The translations under genes and the position numbers were made by a program. Shown here piece after piece: positions 1 through 7,660 of a stretch of 19,265 nt of DNA. The stretch spans positions 1 through 19,265 of the forward strand of contig CAZIWX010000045.1 of NCBI GenBank assembly GCA_964543125.1, read 5' to 3'. Positions within the stretch are counted from its first letter, which is position 1; each line of letters begins with the position of its first letter. This DNA is from CAZIWX01 sp964543125. Its GTDB lineage: Bacteria; Fidelibacterota; UBA8477. The notes beneath the pieces were generated by a model. It was not told the origin of the DNA, ran no database searches, and was given only the letters and a program-made list of their open reading frames with translations.

Positions 1-561
1 TGGCAGCAGGTGAAGCTGGCTGGTGAGCCGGACCTGATTGTGGCGGATTTCCCGCAGTATGCCGAGCGGTTTGTTTCCCACGCTGTGGACAAAATGGAAT
101 TCGTCCAGCAAGTGATCACGGCTGTGCGCACGATCCGCAGTGAGATGAATGTACCACCATCCAAGGCAATCAGTATTATCGCTCGTCCGGTGAACGCTGC
201 CCAAAGCGGCCGGCTGGAGCAGATGGCGGATTATCTGAAAAAATTGGCTAACGTGGGTGAATTGACTTTAGATGCTACAGCCACCAAGCCCAAAGGTTCA
301 GCCACCGCGGTGGTGGAAGAAATGGAGCTGTTCATTCCCCTGGAAGGGTTGATTGATATGGACAAGGAAGTGGAGCGGCTGGAAAAAGAGATTGCCAGTA
401 AGGCTGGGTTTATTAGTGGACTGAAAAAGAAGTTGAACAATGGGAATTTTGCCAGCCGCGCCCCGGCCAAGGTGGTGGAAAACGAACGGCAAAAGTTGTC
501 CCGGGCGGAAGAGTCCCTGGCCAAACTACAGAAATCGTTGAAATCACTTAAAGCCGAGTAG
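1..561 (+). CDS. valS: Valine--tRNA ligase, C-terminal part (5' end outside window)
   Basis: The frame is open from base 1 and gives the last 186 residues of what looks like class I valyl-tRNA synthetase, which charges tRNA-Val with valine in the cytoplasm. The first two thirds show the helical anticodon-binding domain, including the conserved 'IRSEMNVPPSK' stretch (about residues 42-52 of the visible part) that is typical of ValS. The last about 65 residues are rich in Lys and Glu with heptad-like Leu/Ile spacing and contain 'NFASRAPAKVVENERQKL'; this is the C-terminal tRNA-binding coiled-coil arm of bacterial ValS. The catalytic HIGH and KMSKS motifs lie outside the window. An in-frame GTG at 10 is an internal valine codon, not a start. 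Identification by recalled family motifs is firm; the gene is simply cut by the window edge. Confidence 0.95.
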   Translation, partial: WQQVKLAGEPDLIVADFPQYAERFVSHAVDKMEFVQQVITAVRTIRSEMNVPPSKAISIIARPVNAAQSGRLEQMADYLKKLANVGELTLDATATKPKGSATAVVEEMELFIPLEGLIDMDKEVERLEKEIASKAGFISGLKKKLNNGNFASRAPAKVVENERQKLSRAEESLAKLQKSLKSLKAE

Positions 562-778
562 ACCAACCACAAATTCCAAGAAGAAGTAAACCACAGATTT
601 GCCAGGGATCAAGAGGCTTGTAAAATTGAAACCAAAGCCACACCCTTGAGCAGCGCCTATTAGCTCAGCCCTCTGGCAAATTATTCCGCGCTTGCGGCAA
701 AGGCGCCCGGTCAGTCCTGAATTACCATTTAAATCCTGGCTTTATCCACCCAACCCGTGCAATTCCGCGGCTGAAATT
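562..778. other. Intergenic, no recognisable gene
   Basis: This 217-bp stretch lies between the converging 3' ends of valS and the small membrane-protein gene. I see no credible start with a ribosome binding site and no tRNA cloverleaf, although 'TTAGCTCAG' near 660 briefly resembles a tRNA D-arm. There is no strong stem followed by a T-run. It is probably the 3' untranslated regions of both neighbours. Confidence 0.5.
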
Positions 779-1075
779 CTAGCGGGCTTTTTTCCGGCGT
801 CTCCGGCTCAGGTGCAGTCCCCCAAATTCACTGATTACGGCAATGTAAAAACCAAGATCATACCACCAGCCGGTGTTGTTCACCTCATAAATCCGCACCT
901 GCCCGTCAAACAGTCCAATGATCAGGGTGAGCGGCGCCAGCCAGCCGTGCCAGATTCCGGCAAAAAAACCGGCCTTGTCATCCGGACCGAAGGCCCCGCC
1001 GCCGGGGACGCAGCCCAGTAAGATGATAAAACCCAACATAACCAGACCCAGAATAATCCAACGCTTGCCCATCAT
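779..1075 (-). CDS. Small membrane protein of unknown function (98 aa)
   Basis: A 98-residue protein with a hydrophobic N-terminal segment (about residues 5-23, ending in GCVPGGG, which could be read as a lipobox around Cys22) and a second hydrophobic stretch at about 38-55. Between them is the Trp/Gly-rich 'GFFAGIWHGWLAPLT'. The C-terminus is very basic (RRRRKKAR). I recall similar short 'GIWHG..AP..LI..LF' proteins annotated only as conserved hypotheticals; no function is known to me. The ATG at 1075 follows a strong Shine-Dalgarno (GGAGGTGA on the minus strand, 7 nt upstream) that lies inside the end of the asparaginase gene. Only 2 bp separate the two genes, so they are surely co-transcribed and perhaps translationally coupled. 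The conserved-looking sequence and good RBS support a real gene. Confidence 0.75.
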   Translation of the reverse strand: MMGKRWIILGLVMLGFIILLGCVPGGGAFGPDDKAGFFAGIWHGWLAPLTLIIGLFDGQVRIYEVNNTGWWYDLGFYIAVISEFGGLHLSRRRRKKAR

Positions 1076-1077
1076 CG

Positions 1078-1566
1078 CTAATTCACCTCCTCGAAAATAC
1101 CTTTTTCGCGGTTTTTCCGCACATTATCCCACGTGAACAGCTTGCCGTTCATGGCGATATAGACCCCGTGGGGCAAACTCTGAACAAACGCGAGGGCGGC
1201 GCCGAGATTGAACAAGCCGTCGGAACTGCCAAACACAATGGGGATCATGGCCCCGGTGAGGATGATGGTTTTGTCCGTGATGCGTTCAGCTAAGTATTTG
1301 GCGGTCTCGGACATGGTATCCGTCCCGTGGGTGATGATGATTTTGGATTCATCCACGGCCTGACAATTATGAGCGATCAGCTCCCGGTCGGCAGTGGTCA
1401 GGTCCAGGCTGTCCATCAGCATCAGGGTGCGATAATTGATCTCCAGGTTGGTGCGGGCGGTGCGCAGCATTTCAGGCAGGTGGGTATCTTTAAAGTAAAG
1501 GCGGCCGTTTAACGCGTTGTATTCCTTGTCAAACGTTCCCCCGGTAATCAGTATCCGAATCGGCAT
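1078..1566 (-). CDS. Single-domain asparaginase-like protein (162 aa)
   Basis: This matches the N-terminal domain of type I/II L-asparaginases, which hydrolyse asparagine to aspartate and ammonia. Visible motifs: 'ITGGTFDK' (residues 7-14; Thr11 is the expected nucleophile), 'MDSLDL' (51-56; substrate-binding Ser) and 'THGTDTMSET' (79-88; the Thr82-Asp83 pair), followed by 'LTGAMIP' (103-109) and 'GVYIAMNGKLF' (134-144). Classical asparaginases are about 330 residues with a second domain that completes the active site between subunits. This protein stops after the first domain, at a normal TAG and with an operon partner directly behind, so it is not a random truncation. Short asparaginase-domain proteins of about 160 aa are known in databases, but I know of no characterised activity. 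The start at 1566 has an AAAGGA Shine-Dalgarno. Confidence 0.88.
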   Translation of the reverse strand: MPIRILITGGTFDKEYNALNGRLYFKDTHLPEMLRTARTNLEINYRTLMLMDSLDLTTADRELIAHNCQAVDESKIIITHGTDTMSETAKYLAERITDKTIILTGAMIPIVFGSSDGLFNLGAALAFVQSLPHGVYIAMNGKLFTWDNVRKNREKGIFEEVN

Positions 1567-1710
1567 GGCTGGTCCTTTTTCAAAGCTTCTTCAGGTTGTG
1601 GAAAATCATCGGCGAATTTAGGGAAACGGGTTAATTTTGCCAAAGGTTCATGCTTACAATGCATAAAATAGTGGCGTAAATTTTAATTAGAGTGACCAAA
1701 GGTATGGAAA

Positions 1711-2418
1711 ATGAATCCTGATGAGCCGGCCGGATTGAAAATTATCCTCTTAAGCTTACTGTTATTGGGCATGGTGTTGATTCAGGCCTGTGCAAATGGA
1801 TATGGGCCGGCTTATTTAGTCATGTCAAAACCATTTTTGCCATATTCATCTCAAGCTGCACCCGCAAGCTACATGGGATTTGATGTTTTCAATGGCCTTG
1901 GTTGGTATGGTGATGAAACCATCCAGGCCGGCCGCCTGGCTGTCTTCCGTACCAAAAATCGCCCGTGGATTCGCTATAGCGGCGGGTTGCAGATTTACAA
2001 GGGTCAATACGATCTGAACAAATACAGTCCGTATGATGAGAAAAAATCTTTCCGGGGTATTGCCCTCGTGGGAGAATGTTATCTTACCGTCCCGGTGAAA
2101 AATTTAAAAGCGGGGTTTGGGATAACACCAGTTGGCTACTTCGAGACGGGCTCTTACGATCATTTTATTGATCAGGCCTCCGCGGATGGTACGATCCAAT
2201 TAATCAGTGGTATCAAATCAATTGTACTCAACTATGGGGTTTTATGGGAATGGACCGCTGAAAACGGTACTTGCGTGCGCTTCCAGGCAGGAAAAGGCAA
2301 GAAACCCGGGTGGTTTGACACCGCGATTAGTGTGACGACGCACAACTTTAGCTTTTGGCTGGATCCCATGCGATTTTATTTGGAGGCCCTGTCTTTTGGC
2401 GCGGCTATTCGTTTTTAG
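1711..2418 (+). CDS. Predicted lipoprotein or outer-membrane barrel-like protein (235 aa), unknown function
   Basis: I do not recognise the family. The N-terminus has a long hydrophobic segment (about residues 9-26) ending in 'VLIQAC', an acceptable lipobox with Cys27, so it may be a lipoprotein. The rest is rich in aromatic residues, Gly and alternating polar/apolar stretches, and the last residue is Phe ('SFGAAIRF'), as in many outer-membrane beta-barrel proteins. No enzymatic motif is visible. The ATG at 1711 has AAAGG about 8 nt upstream. It stands alone: a divergent 144-bp gap separates it from the asparaginase gene, and it converges on the methyltransferase-like gene with 24 bp between the stops. 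Location at the outer membrane is inferred from the signal and the terminal Phe only. Confidence 0.72.
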   Translation: MNPDEPAGLKIILLSLLLLGMVLIQACANGYGPAYLVMSKPFLPYSSQAAPASYMGFDVFNGLGWYGDETIQAGRLAVFRTKNRPWIRYSGGLQIYKGQYDLNKYSPYDEKKSFRGIALVGECYLTVPVKNLKAGFGITPVGYFETGSYDHFIDQASADGTIQLISGIKSIVLNYGVLWEWTAENGTCVRFQAGKGKKPGWFDTAISVTTHNFSFWLDPMRFYLEALSFGAAIRF

Positions 2419-2442
2419 TTTCAGCTTAACTGGTGATATTGA

Positions 2443-2967
2443 CTAATAAATTCCCGGGAAAAAGCGTTTCGTCCGGTTCATATAGTCCCGGTAAGCATCA
2501 CCAAAGCGGTCAAGGTTTTCATTTTCATCATTGCGGGCGGTGAAATGGAGAAACACCGATGCCGCCACACCCAGGGTCAGGGTAATCCGATCAGGATTTT
2601 TCAAGACGATCCCCCAGGTCAGGTAAAACAATGACGCATACATGGGATGCCGGATATACTGAAATACGCCCTGCTCCACCAGTTGAGTAGTCTGTTCCCA
2701 GTCACCCTCGGCGTGACCGGCGGAGCGCAAAAGGAAGAATCCGGCCAATACCAGGTATAATGAAAAGAGCAACAACACCCAGGACAGGATTTGAGTGAAT
2801 GAAAACGGGTCATCAAACCAGTAACGGCCATTCAAAGCCAGGAGCCCCAAGCTGAATTCAAAGGCAAAAAATCGCGGATAGCCGTGGGATTGAGGTGCCT
2901 TGAGCGAGGACCAGGAGACTTTGAGGATGATGATTGATCCGGTCACAAAAACGATTCCTTCAAACAT
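2443..2967 (-). CDS. Isoprenylcysteine carboxyl methyltransferase (ICMT)/PEMT-like membrane methyltransferase
   Basis: A 174-residue polytopic membrane protein with the SAM-binding C-terminal motif of the ICMT/PEMT superfamily: 'GVFQYIRHPMYAS' (100-112), then 'ENENLDRFGDAYRDYMNRTK' (148-167) and 'RFFPGI'. The RHPxY, the E-x(5)-FG-x(2)-Y-x(2)-Y pattern and the closing K-R-F-x-P are those of the family, whose bacterial members methylate small-molecule or lipid substrates that are mostly unknown; bacteria have no prenylated CaaX proteins to act on. About four to five hydrophobic helices are visible (about 2-18, 33-46, 60-80, 112-122, 128-143). The ATG at 2967 has a strong AAAGGAGG 9 nt upstream. 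It is divergent from the class III aminotransferase gene, with a shared 114-bp control region. Confidence 0.88.
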   Translation of the reverse strand: MFEGIVFVTGSIIILKVSWSSLKAPQSHGYPRFFAFEFSLGLLALNGRYWFDDPFSFTQILSWVLLLFSLYLVLAGFFLLRSAGHAEGDWEQTTQLVEQGVFQYIRHPMYASLFYLTWGIVLKNPDRITLTLGVAASVFLHFTARNDENENLDRFGDAYRDYMNRTKRFFPGIY

Positions 2968-2981
2968 CGAAAGATCCCTCC

Positions 2982-3038
2982 TTTCAGGTTTTGCGGATGG
3001 TAAAATTTAAACTAATTATTTTCTCTACTCACCTGAAA
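2982..3038. promoter_or_regulatory. Inverted repeat in a divergent control region (possible operator)
   Basis: The 8-bp sequence TTTCAGGT (2982-2989) is repeated inverted as ACCTGAAA (3031-3038), 41 bp apart, between the divergent methyltransferase-like and aminotransferase genes. The spacer is A/T-rich and holds a possible plus-strand promoter (TTGCGG at 2991, TAATTA at 3013, 16-bp spacer). An 8-bp pair can arise by chance in a gap of this size, and the left arm lies close to the Shine-Dalgarno of the minus-strand gene, so this is only a candidate. Confidence 0.22.
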
Positions 3039-3081
3039 AGTCGTTGGCTTTATCAGCGTTTTTACCGAATTTCGAGCCTCC

Positions 3082-4362
3082 ATGAGACCATCACCGGAAA
3101 AACAGGCTGTCCTTAAGGCATTCCACGAGCATGTCTCCAGCGGGAAAGCGGAATTTTTCCGGAAATACCACATGGATTTTGTCATGGGCCGCCGGGAAGG
3201 ACCTTATCTGTGGGACCTGGATGGCCGGAAACGCCTGTTTAATCTCCACTGCAACGGTGGTGTTTTCAACCTTGGTCATCGACATAGCGAACTGGTGGAA
3301 TTACTTAAAACCACGGTTACGGAACTTGACATCGGCAATCATCACCTCATGAGCCGTGCCCGGGCCGACCTGGCTCGGAAATTATCCGATCTTATGCCCG
3401 GTGATCTGAATTATACGGTGTTCGGCGTCGGTGGCGGCGAAGCGGTGGACCTGGCCTTCAAGGTCGCCCGGGGTTATACCCACCGGATAAAAATTATTTC
3501 AGCCCGGGGCGGCTATCATGGTCATACCGGCTTGGCCTTAGCGGCTGGAGACGAGAAATACCGCCGGCCCTTCGGACCGGCCGCACCGGGTTTCCAACAA
3601 GTCCCGTTTGGTAATCTTCCAGCGCTGGAAGCCCAACTGGACCGGGACACGGCCGCCGTTATTTTGGAAACCGTCCCGGCCACGTTGGGGATGCCCATTC
3701 CCAGCCTCACCTATTTGTCCGGGGTGCGCCGGTTGTGTTCGGCTAATGACACGCTGCTGATCATGGATGAAGTCCAGACCGGTTTGGGGCGGACCGGAAA
3801 ACTCTGGGGCTTTGAGCACTACAATATTATTCCGGATATTGTGGTGATTGGAAAGGGTCTTTCCGGCGGGATATATCCCATCAGCGCCACGATTATTCGG
3901 GAACCGTTGGAATCGGTTTTCCACGACGATCCGTTTATTCATATTTCCACGTTTGGCGGTGCCGAGATTGGTTGCCGTATTGCCCAACGGGTACTGGAGA
4001 TCTCCGCCGGCCCGGATTTTCTGGCGCATGTCAATCACCTGGCGGAGGCGTTTAGATCCGGCGTTGCTGACCTGAAATTGAAACACGGAAAATTTTTAAA
4101 GGGTCTGCGCCAACTGGGACTCATGATGGGTTTGGAACTGGTGGATGAACTGGCCGGTCCGGTGCTGACCAAAGCCGCCTATGATCATGATCTGCTCATG
4201 ATCTATGCTAACAACGACACCCGGATTTGCCAATTCCTGCCACCGTTGACCACGACCCTGGGGCAGGTGGGCGAAGTTTTGTCAAAATTGGATAAAGCCC
4301 TCGCCAGCGCTGCCCGGCTGCATAAATTGATGAAACTGAAACGCTGGTTGTCTCGCAAATAA
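3082..4362 (+). CDS. Class III PLP-dependent aminotransferase
   Basis: A 426-residue fold-type I aminotransferase of class III (the ornithine, 4-aminobutyrate, acetylornithine and glutamate-semialdehyde group). Landmarks: 'GVGGGEAVDLAFKVAR' (115-130; cofactor-phosphate loop), 'GGYHGHT' (143-149), 'LIMDEVQTGLGRTGKLWGFE' (226-245; Asp229 contacts the pyridine nitrogen) and 'IVVIGKGLSGGIYPISA' (253-269; Lys258 is the Schiff-base lysine). Later 'HISTFGGAEIGC' is the usual 'HxxTFGGNPxAC' region. Length is normal. The amino donor and acceptor cannot be read from sequence. No clear Shine-Dalgarno precedes the ATG at 3082; it was chosen because it covers the N-terminal 'EGPYLWDLDG' strand with little extra. 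The next gene starts 115 bp downstream on the same strand. Confidence 0.93.
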   Translation: MRPSPEKQAVLKAFHEHVSSGKAEFFRKYHMDFVMGRREGPYLWDLDGRKRLFNLHCNGGVFNLGHRHSELVELLKTTVTELDIGNHHLMSRARADLARKLSDLMPGDLNYTVFGVGGGEAVDLAFKVARGYTHRIKIISARGGYHGHTGLALAAGDEKYRRPFGPAAPGFQQVPFGNLPALEAQLDRDTAAVILETVPATLGMPIPSLTYLSGVRRLCSANDTLLIMDEVQTGLGRTGKLWGFEHYNIIPDIVVIGKGLSGGIYPISATIIREPLESVFHDDPFIHISTFGGAEIGCRIAQRVLEISAGPDFLAHVNHLAEAFRSGVADLKLKHGKFLKGLRQLGLMMGLELVDELAGPVLTKAAYDHDLLMIYANNDTRICQFLPPLTTTLGQVGEVLSKLDKALASAARLHKLMKLKRWLSRK

Positions 4363-4477
4363 TCTTGAAAAGATTTATGAGTCTTCCAGGCAAAAGCAAG
4401 GATTACCCGGGTTGTGGAAATTAGGCGGAAGCATTTATTCCTTAGCTACCGGCGGGGCTGGTTAGTGAGTGGTTAGT

Positions 4478-5383
4478 ATGTTGGAAATTGATCGATCGAT
4501 TCTGGAAGATTTTGAAGCGCGGCTCAACCCCCGTGAATTATCCGGTGCAAAAGTGCTGGGATATGGTGAAATCTCCACCGTTTTTGCGGTGGAAGGCCTA
4601 CCCGGCGCCGCTTGTAAGCGCATGCCGCTGTTTAAAACCCGAATGGCCGCGGAAACTTATAGTCGTCAGTATATTGAATATTGCGGCTACTTAAAAGAAA
4701 CCGGTCTGGTATTGCCGGATGACCGCACCGAAATCTTCGAGCAGGCCGGTAAACCGGTGGTGCTGTACATCATTCAAAAGGAGCTGCCACCGGGTCGATT
4801 TGTCCACAAACTGCTCCACACTCTCCCGGATGAAGAGCTGGAAAGTATTGTTTCCCGGATTATCCAGACCATCCAGCGAGTATGGGCTTTTAACGCGGCT
4901 CGGACGCCGGATCTGGAACTGGCCATCGACGGGCAATTGTCCAATTGGATCTGGCTGGAATCGGGAGAGCTGTTCTATGTGGATACCAGCACGCCCCTAT
5001 ACCGGGTTGCCGGTCAAGAGCAATTAGATCCGGAGCTGTTTTTGGAAAGCGCGCCCTCGTTTTTACGCTGGCTGATTCGCTGGCTGTTTCTTAGCGATGT
5101 CATGAATCGCTATTATGATGCCCGCCAGGTAGCCATCGATCTGGCCGCCAATCTATACAAGGAACAACGGCCGGATCTGGTTCCCCGGGTAGTGGAACTG
5201 ATCAATATCGGTCAACAGGTGGACGGTGACCCGTTGACCGCAAAGGATATCGAGAAGTATTACCGGGAAGATAAGCTCATCTGGGCCTTGTTTTTAGCGT
5301 TGCGGCGCTTTGATCGCTGGATCAAAACCGGAATTTTGGGTAAACGGTACGAGTTTGTTCTACCGGGAAAGATTAAACGCTGA
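4478..5383 (+). CDS. Uncharacterised protein with kinase-like (APH/choline-kinase type) motifs
   Basis: I cannot name this 301-residue protein, but its order of motifs matches the protein-kinase-like/aminoglycoside-phosphotransferase fold: a glycine-rich loop 'GYGEISTVF' (28-36), a following lysine (Lys47 in 'ACKRMP') at the place of the ATP-binding lysine, a catalytic-loop-like 'DGQLSN' (Asp151, Asn156, the D-x(4)-N spacing of 'HGDxxxxN'), and 13 residues later 'YVDTSTP' (Asp169) at the place of the metal-binding Asp. The motif reading is inference from recalled families; the His usually before the catalytic Asp is replaced (AIDG). No signal peptide or membrane helix, so probably cytoplasmic. 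ATG 4478 is preferred to in-frame GTG 4469; neither has a good Shine-Dalgarno. Fifteen bp separate it from the secernin gene, so the two are likely one transcript. It could be an inactive pseudokinase. Confidence 0.75.
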   Translation: MLEIDRSILEDFEARLNPRELSGAKVLGYGEISTVFAVEGLPGAACKRMPLFKTRMAAETYSRQYIEYCGYLKETGLVLPDDRTEIFEQAGKPVVLYIIQKELPPGRFVHKLLHTLPDEELESIVSRIIQTIQRVWAFNAARTPDLELAIDGQLSNWIWLESGELFYVDTSTPLYRVAGQEQLDPELFLESAPSFLRWLIRWLFLSDVMNRYYDARQVAIDLAANLYKEQRPDLVPRVVELINIGQQVDGDPLTAKDIEKYYREDKLIWALFLALRRFDRWIKTGILGKRYEFVLPGKIKR

Positions 5384-5398
5384 GAGGAGATATTAACC

Positions 5399-6727
5399 AT
5401 GTGTGACACCTTTGTCATGCTGCCGGAAATGACGGCCGATGGTTCGGTAATCTTTGGGAAAAACAGCGACCGGGAACCCAATGAAGCCCAGGCGCTGGAA
5501 TATCACCCGGCGCAACAATTTCCCGAAAACACCAAACTCAAATGCACCTATCGGGAAATTCCCCAGATTCGTCAAACCCGGGCGGTACTCATTAGCCGGC
5601 CCTTTTGGATGTGGGGTGCGGAAATTGGCGCCAATGAAAAAGGCGTAACCATTGGCAACGAAGCTGTTTTCACCAAAATGCCGCTGGAACGCGGCGAAGG
5701 ATCGCTGACCGGAATGGATTTATTGCGGTTGGCGCTGGAAAGAGGGGATTCGGCTCAAAATGCGTTGAACACTATCGTCCAATTATTATCGGATTATGGC
5801 CAGGGCGGCATTTGCGGTTATACGGATAAAAAACTGGCGTACCACAACAGCTACATCATTGCCGATCCCCGGGAAGCCTGGGTGTTGGAAACAGCGGGAC
5901 CGATCTGGGCGGCCAAACAGGTGGTTGGTTCGGCATCTATTAGTAACGGACTTACCATCGGAACCGAATACGATATGGCTCACCCGGGCGTTATATCCAC
6001 CGCCCGGCAAAGAGGCTGGAATAAAAAAGGCGTGGAGTTCGATTTTGCAAATGCTTACTCGGACTGGTTTTACACCACTTTTTCAGCTTGCCGGACCCGC
6101 CGAAGCCGTTCCGGCCGGTTGGCGGCTGAAAAACCCGGGCGAATGACGGTGGCCCATGCATTTTCCATTTTACGGGATCATGGCGGCGAGGCCGGATACC
6201 ATCCGGATGGACATCTGCTCATGAAGCATGTCTGCGCCCACGCCGCCAACAGCTTGTCCCGTAATGCAGCCCAGTCTACCGCATCCTTAGTGGCGCAGCT
6301 AAAACCGGATCAACAAACTTTCTGGGCTACCGGAACCAGCGCGCCTTGTACCGGCGTTTTCAAACCGGTATGGTTTGATGGAGGAGTGTTGCCGGAAATT
6401 GGTCCCACGCCCGGCGCCCAACCCGATGAATCTTTATGGTGGCGGCATGAACACTTGCACCGCACGGTTTTAGCTGATTATTCCACTCGCCTGGCCGTTT
6501 ATCAGCCGGAACAGGGTGATCTTGAAAAAGCCTGGATCCAACAGGCGGGGCGTCTGGCGTCCAATGACCGCTGGGATTTGAGCCGGCGGGCTTTTCGCAA
6601 CGCGGGAAAACTGTTGGATCAATGGTTGGAAGCAACCCGGCTCTTCAGTGTGGAGCAAAAGCCCGGAATGATCTATCGACGCTACTGGGAAAAACAAAAC
6701 CGCCGGGTGAATTTCAACCTTCGGTAA
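5399..6727 (+). CDS. Secernin-like peptidase C69 family protein (Ntn hydrolase)
   Basis: A 442-residue protein that resembles animal secernins along its length and belongs to the C69/U34 dipeptidase group of N-terminal-nucleophile hydrolases. It begins Met-Cys2, so removal of Met would expose Cys2 as the catalytic nucleophile with no propeptide. Motifs shared with secernins: 'VIFGKNSDREPNE' (17-29), 'ISRPFWMWGAEIGANEKGV' with following 'IGNEAVFTK', 'GMDLLRLALERG', 'YGQGG' and 'WVLETAG', and later 'FWATGTSAPCTGVFKPVWF'. In C69 enzymes the activity is dipeptide cleavage; in secernins the substrate is unsettled. There is no signal peptide. The Shine-Dalgarno GAGAGGAG is strong, 9 nt before the ATG, and just 15 bp after the kinase-like gene. 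It ends 50 bp before the lipase-like gene. Confidence 0.9.
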   Translation: MCDTFVMLPEMTADGSVIFGKNSDREPNEAQALEYHPAQQFPENTKLKCTYREIPQIRQTRAVLISRPFWMWGAEIGANEKGVTIGNEAVFTKMPLERGEGSLTGMDLLRLALERGDSAQNALNTIVQLLSDYGQGGICGYTDKKLAYHNSYIIADPREAWVLETAGPIWAAKQVVGSASISNGLTIGTEYDMAHPGVISTARQRGWNKKGVEFDFANAYSDWFYTTFSACRTRRSRSGRLAAEKPGRMTVAHAFSILRDHGGEAGYHPDGHLLMKHVCAHAANSLSRNAAQSTASLVAQLKPDQQTFWATGTSAPCTGVFKPVWFDGGVLPEIGPTPGAQPDESLWWRHEHLHRTVLADYSTRLAVYQPEQGDLEKAWIQQAGRLASNDRWDLSRRAFRNAGKLLDQWLEATRLFSVEQKPGMIYRRYWEKQNRRVNFNLR

Positions 6728-6777
6728 AAGTTTTCATATTCCATCGAACCACGCCTGACAAAAACCGTACAACGATT

Positions 6778-7623
6778 ATGTTTCGATGGACCGCGCCACG
6801 AGTTTACCTTTTAATCCGAACCATTCGGGACAACATTAAATTACTCAATTTCCACTTGTTGCTGCTCCTGCTGGGGCTTGGGGCTATTCAGCCGCTCAAG
6901 GCGCAACCCAAACCGGATTATCTCATCCTATTACATGGACTGGCCCGGTCGGAACGATCCATGCTCATCATGGAATTCCATTTACGGAAGTACAATTACC
7001 GGATCTTCAACATTAATTATCCCGGCCGAACGCTTCCCATTGATGAAATTGCAGCCGGGCTGGCGGATTCCGTTGCCAGGTATTGCCCGGATACGACACG
7101 CACAATCAATTTTATTACCCACTCAATGGGCGGCATTGTTTTGCGCTATTATTTAGCCCAACACCAGCTGCCCAACCTGGGGCGGGTGGTAATGATTTCG
7201 CCTCCCAATAAAGGTAGCCAATTGGTGGACCGGATGGGAGACTGGTGGATTTTTAAGAAACTCATGGGGCCGCCCGGGGAAGAATTGGGAACCGATTCAT
7301 TAAGCGTTCCCATGCATTTGCCGCCGGTGAATTATCCGGTGGGAATTATCATGGGCGACCATTCCCTGGGGCCGCTCTTTTCCAAGGTGTTGCCCGGTCC
7401 GGATGATGGTTTGGTTAGCGTGGCTGATGCCAAGGTTGCGGGAATGGATGATTTTTTGTTGGTGCCCCGTAATCATTTCACGATCAAATACAGCGCCCGG
7501 GTGGCGGCCGAGGCGGTCTATTTCCTGAAAAACGGCGTGTTTGAACACGAACGCTGGAACAGTATGAAATGGCTCAATTCGTTGGACGAGAAATTACCGG
7601 CGCCGCCAGTCAAGTCAAAGTAA
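6778..7623 (+). CDS. Secreted or membrane-anchored lipase-like alpha/beta hydrolase
   Basis: A 281-residue serine hydrolase. After a basic N-terminus comes one hydrophobic segment (about residues 22-41, ending in 'LKAQ'), a likely signal peptide or anchor. The mature part opens with 'YLILLHGLARSE' (48-59; oxyanion-hole HG), then 'NFITHSMGGI' (111-120; nucleophile Ser116 in the GxSxG-like elbow, here HSMGG), 'GPDDGLVSV' (207-215; acid Asp209 or Asp210) and 'PRNHFTIKY' (230-238; His233). The set resembles LipA/EstA and PGAP1-like lipases and esterases. The reading frame is open upstream into the secernin gene, but the ATG at 6778 gives a normal hydrolase with a signal; its Shine-Dalgarno is weak. 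Likely acts in the periplasm on an ester substrate that cannot be predicted. Confidence 0.87.
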   Translation: MFRWTAPRVYLLIRTIRDNIKLLNFHLLLLLLGLGAIQPLKAQPKPDYLILLHGLARSERSMLIMEFHLRKYNYRIFNINYPGRTLPIDEIAAGLADSVARYCPDTTRTINFITHSMGGIVLRYYLAQHQLPNLGRVVMISPPNKGSQLVDRMGDWWIFKKLMGPPGEELGTDSLSVPMHLPPVNYPVGIIMGDHSLGPLFSKVLPGPDDGLVSVADAKVAGMDDFLLVPRNHFTIKYSARVAAEAVYFLKNGVFEHERWNSMKWLNSLDEKLPAPPVKSK

Positions 7624-7660
7624 ATGAAATCTTACACCCGGTTGTCATCCGGCGGTTTTA

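Noticed and set aside
640..735. Possible tRNA gene ('TTAGCTCAG' followed by G/C-rich sequence)
   Set aside because: No matching acceptor stem, no T-loop sequence (GGTTCGAATCC-like) and no anticodon stem could be built.
761..797. Terminator for valS (CCGC...GCGG then CTTTTTT)
   Set aside because: The stem is only 4 bp with a 13-nt loop, lies about 200 bp from valS, and overlaps the end of the opposite gene's coding sequence.
6622..6777. Upstream extension of the lipase-like frame into the secernin gene
   Set aside because: The extra 52 residues overlap a confident gene and would put the signal peptide in the middle of the protein; the ATG at 6778 is better.
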